Positions 1-5,023 of a stretch of DNA of 5,023 nt are shown piece after piece. The stretch comes from Ignavibacteria bacterium (GTDB lineage: Bacteria; Bacteroidota; Ignavibacteria; Tepidaquicellales; OLB5): NCBI GenBank assembly GCA_030835005.1, contig JAUQWT010000020.1, positions 1-5,023 of the forward strand, read 5' to 3'. The notes under the pieces were generated by a model that was given only the letters and a program-made list of their open reading frames with translations, was not told the DNA's origin and ran no database searches. Made by a program: the position numbers and the translations under genes. Numbering within the stretch: position 1 is the first letter of the stretch; each line of letters begins with the position of its first letter.

Positions 1-197
1 ATTCCGCTGCCATCAACATCATTTACTTCTTTAGAATAGTAATAATTTATCTCGTTATCCTGTTTTACTTCTTTATCTTCAGTTGCCGGTGATTTTTCCA
101 TATTAGATGTTTTTGCAACCATCTTATAATTGAACTTATCACCTTTTTTAACAACATACTTAAGCTGAACCATTTGTTTTCCGCTCACACTGTCTTT
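1..197 (-). pseudogene. In-frame continuation of the lipoprotein gene beyond a TAA stop; runs off the left edge
   Basis: Directly after the TAA at 198-200 the same minus-strand frame stays open for about 65 codons to the window edge. It reads like a real secreted-protein domain: it starts KDSVSGKQMVQLKYVVKKGD, goes on through a Lys-rich stretch, and has alternating hydrophobic/polar residues typical of beta strands. With the signal peptide upstream, the natural reading is one lipoprotein gene split by a single stop codon; because the frame is kept, this is a substitution and not an indel. The sequence cannot tell a true pseudogene from a base-call error or stop readthrough. An in-frame ATG at 173 could start a separate product, but that would lack the signal peptide and has only a weak ribosome site. 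A resemblance to FCB lipoproteins with an LKY...KKGDK beta-rich start is an impression only. Confidence 0.55.
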
Positions 198-317
198 TTA
201 GATAAGATCAGTGGTATTGCCGTCTTTATTTGTTTTATCATCTTTTTTATCACCGCAGCCATAAACAAATACAACCAATAGTGCCATTACAAAACTCAGA
301 GCAAAATATTTACGCAT
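198..317 (-). CDS. Small lipoprotein, N-terminal piece of an interrupted gene
   Basis: A 39-codon frame that encodes a type II (lipoprotein) signal peptide: Arg-Lys at residues 2-3, a hydrophobic core at about 5-18, and the lipobox V-Y-G-C with the lipidated Cys at 21. A charged Asp/Lys/Asn linker follows (residues 22-39), then TAA at 198-200. The start at 317 is preferred over an in-frame Met at 464 because it places the signal peptide at the N terminus and has a purine-rich AAAGAAAGG six bases upstream. The product would be exported and lipidated. On its own the peptide is only a signal sequence plus linker with no folded domain, which suggests that it is the front end of the gene continuing in the same frame to the left edge. 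It is transcribed divergently from aqpZ. Its function is unknown. Confidence 0.6.
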   Translation of the reverse strand: MRKYFALSFVMALLVVFVYGCGDKKDDKTNKDGNTTDLI

Positions 318-343
318 TATAAGCCTTTCTTTAGATGTATATA

Positions 344-366
344 GTTTTACCCAACAGGGGCAAAAC
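344..366 (-). other. Imperfect hairpin in the leader of the left lipoprotein gene
   Basis: Stem arms GTTTT/AAAAC and CCC/GGG enclose an AACA loop, with a small asymmetric internal bulge (A on one side, GC on the other). It lies 27 bases upstream of the lipoprotein start codon at 317. No T-run follows directly on either strand, and no gene ends here, so it is not a convincing terminator. It could be a leader structure or chance. Confidence 0.25.
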
Positions 367-452
367 GACCATTTTTTTATATAATTTATAAATATACCCA
401 AAAATTGAAGGAGTTTCAAAGGGAAATGAAGAACCCAAATTGCTGAATATAA

Positions 453-483
453 TTGCAAAAACATACATTAAAGGGTAACTTTG
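453..483 (+). promoter_or_regulatory. FCB-type promoter of aqpZ (TTG -33 / TAnnTTTG -7)
   Basis: TAACTTTG at 476-483 matches the Bacteroidetes -7 consensus TAnnTTTG at every defined position. TTG at 453-455 lies 20 bases upstream. If the -7 element is centred at 479.5, transcription starts near 487 and the TTG is centred exactly at -33. This leaves a leader of about 29 bases before the ATG at 516. The match and spacing are seen directly; use as a promoter is inferred from known Bacteroidetes promoters. Confidence 0.6.
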
Positions 484-515
484 AGTGAACAGAATTTAAC
501 TTAAACAACAAGAAA

Positions 516-1196
516 ATGAAAAAACTTTTGGCAGAATTTATCGGTACATTTTGGCTTGTACTCGGTGGATGCGGAAGCGCGGTACTAGCTGCTGCCTTTC
601 CAGAGGTAGGTATCGGACTCGTTGGTGTTTCACTTGCTTTCGGTCTCACTGTTCTAACAATAGCTTATTCACTCGGTCATATTTCAGGAGCACATCTGAA
701 TCCTGCGGTTTCGATCGGGCTTTGGATCGGCGGAAGGTTTAACACAAAAGAATTGTTACCCTATATTCTATCACAAGTACTTGGAGCAATTACAGCTGCC
801 GGAGTGCTATACATTATCGCAACGGGCAATGGGAGCACTATAGGCGGATTTGCGGCCAATGGATACGGAGAACACTCGCCCGGACATTACAATATGATAA
901 GCGCACTGGTTTGTGAAATTGTAATGACATTTATGTTTCTTATCATAATTCTTGGAGCAACAGACGAACGAGCACCAAAAGGTTTTGCAGGTATTGCAAT
1001 AGGACTTGGATTAACACTGGTGCATCTCATAAGTATTCCTGTAACAAATACTTCGGTGAATCCTGCAAGAAGTATAAGCCAGGCTTTATTTGTCGGAGGA
1101 TGGGCAATTGAACAATTGTGGATGTTCATTGCAGCTCCTATAGCAGGTGCAATTTTAGCGGGGATTGTATACAAAGTTTTCGGGTCAAAAGATTAG
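516..1196 (+). CDS. aqpZ: Aquaporin Z (MIP family water channel)
   Basis: A 226-residue inner-membrane channel of normal length for AqpZ, which moves water by osmosis as a tetramer. Both half-helix motifs are intact: NPA at 62-64 and NPAR at 182-185. By alignment from memory to E. coli AqpZ, the selectivity filter residues are Phe42, His170, Thr179 and Arg185, the same set as the water-selective enzyme, so water rather than glycerol is the expected substrate. Six membrane helices fall at about 5-27, 34-54, 82-103, 127-147, 155-175 and 199-222, and the two halves repeat the fold. The motifs GHISG.HLNPAV and HLISIPVTNTSVNPARS are hallmark AqpZ sequence. The start at 516 gives the normal N terminus (MKKLLAEFIGTFWLV) and follows an FCB-type promoter at 453-483, with no clear Shine-Dalgarno. 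It is monocistronic: a lipoprotein gene converges on it 13 bases after the stop. Confidence 0.96.
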   Translation: MKKLLAEFIGTFWLVLGGCGSAVLAAAFPEVGIGLVGVSLAFGLTVLTIAYSLGHISGAHLNPAVSIGLWIGGRFNTKELLPYILSQVLGAITAAGVLYIIATGNGSTIGGFAANGYGEHSPGHYNMISALVCEIVMTFMFLIIILGATDERAPKGFAGIAIGLGLTLVHLISIPVTNTSVNPARSISQALFVGGWAIEQLWMFIAAPIAGAILAGIVYKVFGSKD

Positions 1197-1209
1197 TTAT
1201 AGACACTGG

Positions 1210-1587
1210 CTACTTCTTCCGAAATTCAAGATCACCAATAAACAGCGAACTATCTCTGAGCATGACCCATTGCTTATAGCTTTTAGTTTCAGGACTGGAG
1301 CTTAGTACATTGAAATACAGCTCAAGGCTATCTTTGTTCTCGCTGATAATTTCAAAAGTGCCTTCTTCCGTAATGGGAGGGTAACCGGCTTTTTTGTAAT
1401 TCCTGCCCTCAAATGAATAGTCAATATACCAAGCCTGGAATTCGGTTGAATCTCCTGCAGCGCCCGAAACGCTCCAACTACCCTGTAGTTTAGATTGATT
1501 ACTATTTCCGCAAGATAATAAGCTTACAAAAATAAGAGCCAAGACTATATGAACTGAAAAAAGCACATTTGAAGTGATCTTTTGCAT
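1210..1587 (-). CDS. Small predicted lipoprotein, possibly lipocalin-like
   Basis: A 125-residue exported protein of unknown function. A signal peptide with a hydrophobic core at about 9-24 ends in the lipobox LLSC, with the lipidated Cys at 26; a short Asn/Ser/Gln linker follows. The mature part begins LQGSWSV and continues with alternating strands (YIDYSFEGRNYKK, EGTFEIISENKDSLELYF, WVMLRDSSLFIGDLEFRKK). This recalls the small 'GxW' lipocalin-like or beta-barrel lipoproteins common in Bacteroidetes, which start with G(T/S)W and end in a strand carrying Phe and Lys/Arg. That placement is tentative. The signal peptide supports the start at 1587, although no clear ribosome site precedes it. 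The gene converges with aqpZ (13 bases between stops, no evident terminator hairpin) and diverges from ccoI. No functional link to either neighbour is visible. Confidence 0.75.
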   Translation of the reverse strand: MQKITSNVLFSVHIVLALIFVSLLSCGNSNQSKLQGSWSVSGAAGDSTEFQAWYIDYSFEGRNYKKAGYPPITEEGTFEIISENKDSLELYFNVLSSSPETKSYKQWVMLRDSSLFIGDLEFRKK

Positions 1588-1703
1588 TGAAGAGGTAAAA
1601 TACCATAATTTTAATAAAAGTTCTGTGAAAATAGGTAAACGGAAAAGAATTCAATTGTGTTTTTTGCGATTGCAATTCGAAATCACATAAAATCACTCTT
1701 AAA

Positions 1704-1717
1704 ATGATAAAAATCAT
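1704..1717. promoter_or_regulatory. FNR-like box ATGAT-AAAA-ATCAT upstream of ccoI
   Basis: A perfect 14-base inverted repeat, ATGAT-N4-ATCAT, containing the FNR/Anr/FixK core TGAT-N4-ATCA (consensus TTGAT-N4-ATCAA; only the outermost pair differs). Its centre is at 1710.5, about 62 bases upstream of the start point inferred for ccoI, close to the class I position of CRP/FNR activators. FNR-type control of cbb3 oxidase assembly genes is established in other bacteria; its use here is inferred. Confidence 0.5.
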
Positions 1718-1725
1718 ACTTTTCT

Positions 1726-1739
1726 TTGACGCAAGTCAT
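1726..1739. promoter_or_regulatory. Second CRP/FNR-like dyad TTGAC-GCAA-GTCAT
   Basis: The inverted repeat TGAC-N4-GTCA (1727-1738) has the same 4-6-4 geometry as an FNR-family box, with C/G in place of T/A at the inner position. Its centre (1732.5) is exactly 22 bases from the upstream box and about 40-41 bases before the inferred ccoI start point, the class II activator position. Either the same regulator or a paralogue (for example an NnrR/HcpR-like one) could bind it. Confidence 0.4.
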
Positions 1740-1752
1740 ATGAGAATATGAC
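1735..1752. promoter_or_regulatory. Perfect 7-4-7 inverted repeat GTCATAT-GAGA-ATATGAC
   Basis: Seven-base arms match without error around a GAGA spacer. The left arm shares its GTCA with the preceding dyad (1727-1738), so three half-sites follow one another. It covers the place where a -33 element would lie for the ccoI promoter. It could be an operator (repressor site) or a second mode of binding for the same regulator. Confidence 0.4.
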
Positions 1753-1761
1753 CATAAGAGC

Positions 1762-1769
1762 TAATTTTG
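1762..1769 (+). promoter_or_regulatory. -7 element TAATTTTG of the ccoI promoter
   Basis: An exact match to TAnnTTTG lies ten bases before the ccoI ATG. No TTG is found about 20 bases upstream; that position is occupied by the 7-4-7 dyad. This suggests an activator-dependent promoter. Centring the element at -7 puts the start point near 1773, leaving a leader of only about six bases, so the transcript may be close to leaderless. A chance match in AT-rich DNA is possible. Confidence 0.4.
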
Positions 1770-1778
1770 TAGCAGAAT

Positions 1779-4223
1779 ATGCAGATTTCAGAAGTAGTAA
1801 ACCTAAAGGAAGGGACTCTCTGCTATCACTGCGGTGATTTATGCACGAGTCTGGATATTCGCATCGGCAGCATGTTTTTCTGCTGCAGCGGGTGTAAAAC
1901 GGTATTTGAGATCTTACAGGAAAACGATCTTTGTAAATACTACGATCTTGATAAAAACCCGGGAATATCACAAAAACAGCTTGATAAGGCAGTAAGCTCG
2001 AGGTATTCGTTCTTAGATGATACCAATATTGTTAGACAGCTTACAAGCTTTACTGATGGCAGAATATCAGTAAGCAATTTTACAATTCCTCAGATCCATT
2101 GCTCTTCCTGTATCTGGCTTCTTGAGAATCTGCATAAACTTGACCCTGCGATAATCCATTCTGAAGTAAACTTCCTTCAAAAACAGCTAAACGTAAAGTA
2201 TGATCCTTCCGGCATAAGTCTGCGGCAAATTGTGGAGCTGCTTGTTTCAATTGGCTACGAGCCGCAAATCAGCCTGAATGATCTTGAGAATAAAGTAAAA
2301 TACAGATCAAACAAGAGTCTGTATTACAAGACAGGGCTTGCGGGATTTTGTTTCGGAAATATAATGCTGCTCAGTTTTCCTGAATATCTTGCAATAGAAG
2401 GGACATTGGAACATGACTTCAAACAATTCTTCGCTCTGATAAATCTCCTGCTTGGCGCACCAGTATTATTTTATTCCGCTTCTGATTATTTCAAATCGGC
2501 CTGGCGCGGCTTAAAGCATAGAACGATCAATATTGATTTCCCGATAGTGCTTGGACTTGTTGTGTTATTTGCAAGAAGTTCGTATGAGATCGCGACAAAT
2601 ACCGGAGTTGGATTCATTGATTCAATGACGGGGTTGATATTCTTTTTGCTCCTTGGGAAAATTTTCCAGAGTAAAACATATGATGCGCTTAATTTTGAAA
2701 GGAATTATAAATCATACTTCCCTATATCAGTTACAGTAAAAAAACAGGGAATTGAAAAAAGCGAGCCTGTCTCGAATCTTGAAGCAGGAATGCGAATTGT
2801 AATAAGGAATAATGAGCTCATTCCAGCAGATGCAATTTTATTTAACGGGATTGCCAACATAGATTATAGTTTTGTAACGGGTGAATCCATACCGGTACAG
2901 AAAGTAGTTGGCGAGATTATATACGCAGGCGGAAGGCAAAAAGGAAGCGCTATTGAACTTGAAGTGATAAGAACAGTTTCAAGAAGTTACCTTACTCAGT
3001 TGTGGAATAAAGATACCTTTATTAAGAAGGATGAAGATAAGTTTAACTCACTGGTAAATGTTGTTGGCAAGTACTTCACGGTAGCCATCCTTTTTATCGC
3101 GGCTGCAGCCTTTATTTACTGGTATCCCCAAAGTTTAAGAACGGCAATAAATGCATTTACGGCTGTGCTTATAATAGCCTGCCCATGCGGAATTGCGCTT
3201 ACAAATCCGTTTGCCCTTGGTAATGCAGTAAGGATCCTCGGCAGAAATAAGTTCTACGTAAAAAATTCTTCGGTTATTGAAAGACTTTCAAAAATTGATA
3301 CTATAGTATTTGATAAGACAGGAACTATCACAAAAACCGGTGATGCTGACATTACTTTTACGGGAATCGTACTAAATGCATATGAACAGAAGCTGGTTAA
3401 GTCACTTGTGAGGAATTCAACTCATCCCCTTAGCGCGAAGATCTACGAAGCTATTGAGTACTCAAAGATCTATGAAGTTATGAAATTTACAGAACAATCT
3501 GGTAAAGGTATAGAAGGAATAGTTGATAACAGAAAACTAAGGCTTGGTTCTGCGCTTTTTGCTGCAGATACCAATAAGATACTGAAGATGAAAGACGGAA
3601 GCCTTAATAAACAGGATACGAGAATTTTTCTTTCAATTGACGGGATCATAAAAGGATTTTTCTCTGTAAATAACATTTACAGAGCAGGCCTGGAAAGCAT
3701 AACCGGGAGTTTAAAGAACGACTACGAATTGAAAGTGCTTTCAGGTGATAGCGACGGCGAAAAAGAAAACCTTATGAAGTATTTTGAATCGGAAAGCGGT
3801 ATCATTTTTAACCAGTCACCTTCAAACAAACTGGAGTATGTGAAAAGACTTCAAAACGACGGGAAGAATGTATTGATGATAGGTGATGGCTTAAACGATG
3901 CCGGCGCACTGAAGCAAAGTGATGTTGGAATTGCAGTAACAGAAGATATTACAAGTTTCTCACCTTCCTGCGATGCGATCCTGGATGCAGGGGAGTTTAG
4001 CAGCCTGAACAGAATAATCAAATTCTCAAAAGCGGTCAAATATGTTATCATAGCAAGCTTTGTGATATCGGTAATGTACAATATAGCAGGAGTGTCACTA
4101 GCATTTCAGTCTGAGATTTCTCCGCTGCTTGCGGCTATTCTAATGCCGGCAAGCTCCATCACAGTTGTACTTTTCACAGTAGTATCCACAAGTATTGCAG
4201 CAAGAATGAAAGGGTTAAGATGA
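1779..4223 (+). CDS. ccoI: CcoI/FixI-type copper-transporting P1B ATPase for cbb3 oxidase assembly
   Basis: An 814-residue inner-membrane pump that couples ATP hydrolysis to Cu(I) export and, in this subfamily, supplies copper for the CuB site of cytochrome cbb3 oxidase. The N terminus has the Cys-rich putative metal-binding region of CcoI (Cys15, 18, 22 and Cys35, 36, 39), then a heavy-metal-associated domain with CSSC at 108-111. Membrane helices lie at about 184-204, 216-234, 253-268, 280-297, 430-449, 457-480, 753-775 and 782-805. All catalytic motifs are present: TGES 367-370, CPC 468-470 in helix 6, phosphorylated Asp512 in DKTGT, His549-Pro550 and GxG 575-577 in the nucleotide domain, GD at 656-657, and GDGLND 702-707. 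YN at 767-768 and MPASS at 789-793 fit Cu(I) ligands of helices 7 and 8. The start at 1779 is required to include Cys15; there is no clear ribosome site. The stop overlaps the ccoS start. It is probably under FNR-type control. Confidence 0.95.
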   Translation: MQISEVVNLKEGTLCYHCGDLCTSLDIRIGSMFFCCSGCKTVFEILQENDLCKYYDLDKNPGISQKQLDKAVSSRYSFLDDTNIVRQLTSFTDGRISVSNFTIPQIHCSSCIWLLENLHKLDPAIIHSEVNFLQKQLNVKYDPSGISLRQIVELLVSIGYEPQISLNDLENKVKYRSNKSLYYKTGLAGFCFGNIMLLSFPEYLAIEGTLEHDFKQFFALINLLLGAPVLFYSASDYFKSAWRGLKHRTINIDFPIVLGLVVLFARSSYEIATNTGVGFIDSMTGLIFFLLLGKIFQSKTYDALNFERNYKSYFPISVTVKKQGIEKSEPVSNLEAGMRIVIRNNELIPADAILFNGIANIDYSFVTGESIPVQKVVGEIIYAGGRQKGSAIELEVIRTVSRSYLTQLWNKDTFIKKDEDKFNSLVNVVGKYFTVAILFIAAAAFIYWYPQSLRTAINAFTAVLIIACPCGIALTNPFALGNAVRILGRNKFYVKNSSVIERLSKIDTIVFDKTGTITKTGDADITFTGIVLNAYEQKLVKSLVRNSTHPLSAKIYEAIEYSKIYEVMKFTEQSGKGIEGIVDNRKLRLGSALFAADTNKILKMKDGSLNKQDTRIFLSIDGIIKGFFSVNNIYRAGLESITGSLKNDYELKVLSGDSDGEKENLMKYFESESGIIFNQSPSNKLEYVKRLQNDGKNVLMIGDGLNDAGALKQSDVGIAVTEDITSFSPSCDAILDAGEFSSLNRIIKFSKAVKYVIIASFVISVMYNIAGVSLAFQSEISPLLAAILMPASSITVVLFTVVSTSIAARMKGLR

Positions 4224-4390
4224 GTGTAATTGTCGTACTGATCTTTTTCAGCATACTGGTTGCAGGCGGTTTCCTTGTGGCGTTTCTATGGGCGGTTAAG
4301 AGCGGTCAGTATGAAGATAAATACACCCCTTCTGTTAGGATATTGTTTGACAACGAAAATAGAAAGAAGCAGGATAATGAAGAAGTTTGA
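4220..4390 (+). CDS. ccoS: CcoS, cbb3-type cytochrome oxidase assembly protein
   Basis: A complete 56-residue protein with one N-terminal membrane helix (about residues 3-24), then the CcoS signature FLWAVKSGQYED (22-33), a Pro (37) and RILFDNE (40-46), followed by a charged tail. The family runs [FW]AV(K/R)SGQ(F/Y)(D/E)D...P..RILFDD, so the match is close. CcoS is a small inner-membrane factor needed for insertion of the redox cofactors in cbb3 oxidase; loss in other bacteria leaves an inactive enzyme. The ATG overlaps the ccoI stop (ATGA, four bases), and AAAGGG lies five bases upstream inside ccoI, so translation is probably coupled. The gene after it is not ccoN: the next start lies 14 bases inside the ccoS 3' end. 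Confidence 0.93.
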   Translation: MSVIVVLIFFSILVAGGFLVAFLWAVKSGQYEDKYTPSVRILFDNENRKKQDNEEV

Positions 4391-5023
4391 TCCAAGCACA
4401 AGCATTCATGATTACCTGGTATTCGGTGAATTCGGAGATGTAAATCCATCAATAACTGATTCATCAACTTTTACATTCATGAGCCCAAAGGCCATGATCG
4501 ATTCTTTTCAGCATGATATTGAAGGATGTTTCCTGTACTCCCGCCACTGGAACCCGATAAATAAATTCCTTTCGGATACTCTTGCACGCCTTGAGGATGC
4601 TGAAGCAGCACAGGTAACGGCTTCGGGAATGGGAGCGATAAGCTCAACTATAATGCAGCTCTGCGGGGCGGGTGATGAAATAATTTCCGAAAGAACGATC
4701 TATGGCGGAACATATGCATTCTTCAAGAATTTCCTGCCGAAGTTTGGAATAAAAGTTAAGTTCGTTGATATGCAAAGGCATGACCAGGTTAAAAAAGCAA
4801 TTACTGAAAATACAAAAGTTATCTATGCAGAATCCGTTAGCAATCCCCTTCTTGAGATAACCGACATCCCGGCAATCAGCAAAATTGCAAAAGGCCGACG
4901 TATTAAACTGGTTGTTGATAATACTTTCAGCCCGATGATAATTTCTCCTTTAAGGCTTGGCGCTGATATAGTTGTTCACAGTATGACCAAATACATAAAT
5001 GGAACAAGCGATTGTGTTGCAGG
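4377..5023 (+). CDS. PLP-dependent Cys/Met metabolism enzyme (trans-sulfuration family), 5' part
   Basis: 215 complete codons, cut by the right edge; family members are about 380-430 residues, so roughly half is present. It is a fold type I PLP enzyme of the cystathionine gamma-synthase / gamma-lyase / methionine gamma-lyase / O-acetylhomoserine sulfhydrylase family, cytosolic. Visible family features are STF at 30-32, YSR at 54-56 (phosphate-binding Tyr and Arg), the ASGMGAI loop at 82-88, YGGTY at 109-113 with the PLP-stacking Tyr, ESVSNP at 152-157, DNTF at 181-184 with the Asp that holds the PLP ring nitrogen, and SMTKY at 202-206 with Lys205 as the Schiff-base lysine. The subfamily, and so lyase versus synthase activity, cannot be settled from the half present. 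The ATG lies 14 bases inside ccoS, with GCAGGA just upstream, so it is likely co-translated with the cco genes. Confidence 0.9.
   Translation, partial: MKKFDPSTSIHDYLVFGEFGDVNPSITDSSTFTFMSPKAMIDSFQHDIEGCFLYSRHWNPINKFLSDTLARLEDAEAAQVTASGMGAISSTIMQLCGAGDEIISERTIYGGTYAFFKNFLPKFGIKVKFVDMQRHDQVKKAITENTKVIYAESVSNPLLEITDIPAISKIAKGRRIKLVVDNTFSPMIISPLRLGADIVVHSMTKYINGTSDCVA

Noticed and set aside
198..464. An 88-codon minus-strand frame starting at 464
   Set aside because: The first 49 residues lie before a clear lipoprotein signal peptide that starts at 317 with its own purine-rich ribosome site; an internal signal peptide would be unusual, and the extension crosses the aqpZ promoter.
495..505. Palindrome TTTAA-C-TTAAA in the aqpZ leader
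   Set aside because: It is short and entirely A/T apart from the centre, so it is expected by chance in this AT-rich leader.
887..1174. A 95-codon minus-strand frame
   Set aside because: It lies wholly inside aqpZ, whose motifs are intact; the translation shows no recognisable domain and mirrors the codon pattern of aqpZ.
1190..1225. A possible bidirectional terminator between aqpZ and the converging lipoprotein gene
   Set aside because: No stable hairpin followed by a T-run could be found in the 13-base gap or in the adjoining gene ends.
1640..1680. Related AATT-containing arms (GAATTCAATTG and GATTGCAATTC) suggesting an inverted repeat
   Set aside because: The arms match only imperfectly and are of low complexity; no spacing or promoter relation supports a binding site.
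1502..1971. Two minus-strand frames (1502-1717 and 1714-1971) between the lipoprotein and ccoI
   Set aside because: They overlap the lipoprotein gene, the regulatory region and the 5' end of ccoI, and their translations look random with no domain or ribosome site.
3470..4081. Minus-strand frames at 3470-3676 and 3851-4081
   Set aside because: Both are antisense to the nucleotide-binding and phosphorylation parts of ccoI, which is clearly coding; no independent support.
1..5023. CRISPR array, tRNA, rRNA, insertion sequence or phage-type genes
   Set aside because: No regularly spaced repeats, cloverleaf, rRNA-like sequence, terminal inverted repeats or transposase/integrase motifs were seen on either strand.

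Overview
The window looks like chromosomal DNA of a low-to-moderate GC member of the Bacteroidetes/Chlorobi/Ignavibacteria (FCB) lineage. Three things point there: promoter elements of the TTG / TAnnTTTG type, weak or absent Shine-Dalgarno sequences before several starts, and two small type II lipoproteins with Lys/Asp/Asn/Ser-rich mature ends. This assignment is an inference; there is no rRNA or other marker gene in the window.

Layout. Positions 1-317 (minus strand) hold a lipoprotein gene that runs off the left edge and is interrupted by an in-frame TAA at 198-200, while the same frame stays coding-like on the far side. A divergent intergenic region (318-515) carries a good FCB-type promoter for a complete AqpZ-type aquaporin (516-1196, plus). 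A second small lipoprotein (1210-1587, minus) converges on aqpZ with only 13 bases between the stop codons. The next divergent intergenic region (1588-1778) contains a cluster of CRP/FNR-like inverted repeats and a -7 element just before ccoI. From 1779 to the right edge lies a tightly packed plus-strand operon: ccoI (CcoI/FixI copper-transporting P1B ATPase, 814 aa), ccoS (56 aa, overlapping ccoI by 4 bases) and the 5' part of a PLP-dependent Cys/Met-metabolism enzyme (overlapping ccoS by 14 bases and cut by the window end).

How the genes work together. CcoI and CcoS are assembly factors for the cbb3-type (high oxygen affinity) cytochrome oxidase. CcoI exports copper for the CuB centre of CcoN, and CcoS is needed to mature the cofactor-loaded subunit. 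FNR/FixK-type control of cco genes is well known, and the dyads upstream of ccoI sit at about -62 and -41 from the start point inferred from the -7 element, the positions expected of class I and class II FNR-family activators. The oxidase structural genes (ccoNOP) are not in the window; a sulfur amino-acid enzyme follows ccoS instead. The aquaporin and the lipoproteins have no evident functional link to this operon.

No mobile element, CRISPR array, tRNA, rRNA or clear intrinsic terminator was seen. I do not see a previously undescribed multi-gene system here. The most notable points are the regulatory architecture before ccoI, the interrupted lipoprotein gene, and the overlap of ccoS with the PLP enzyme.
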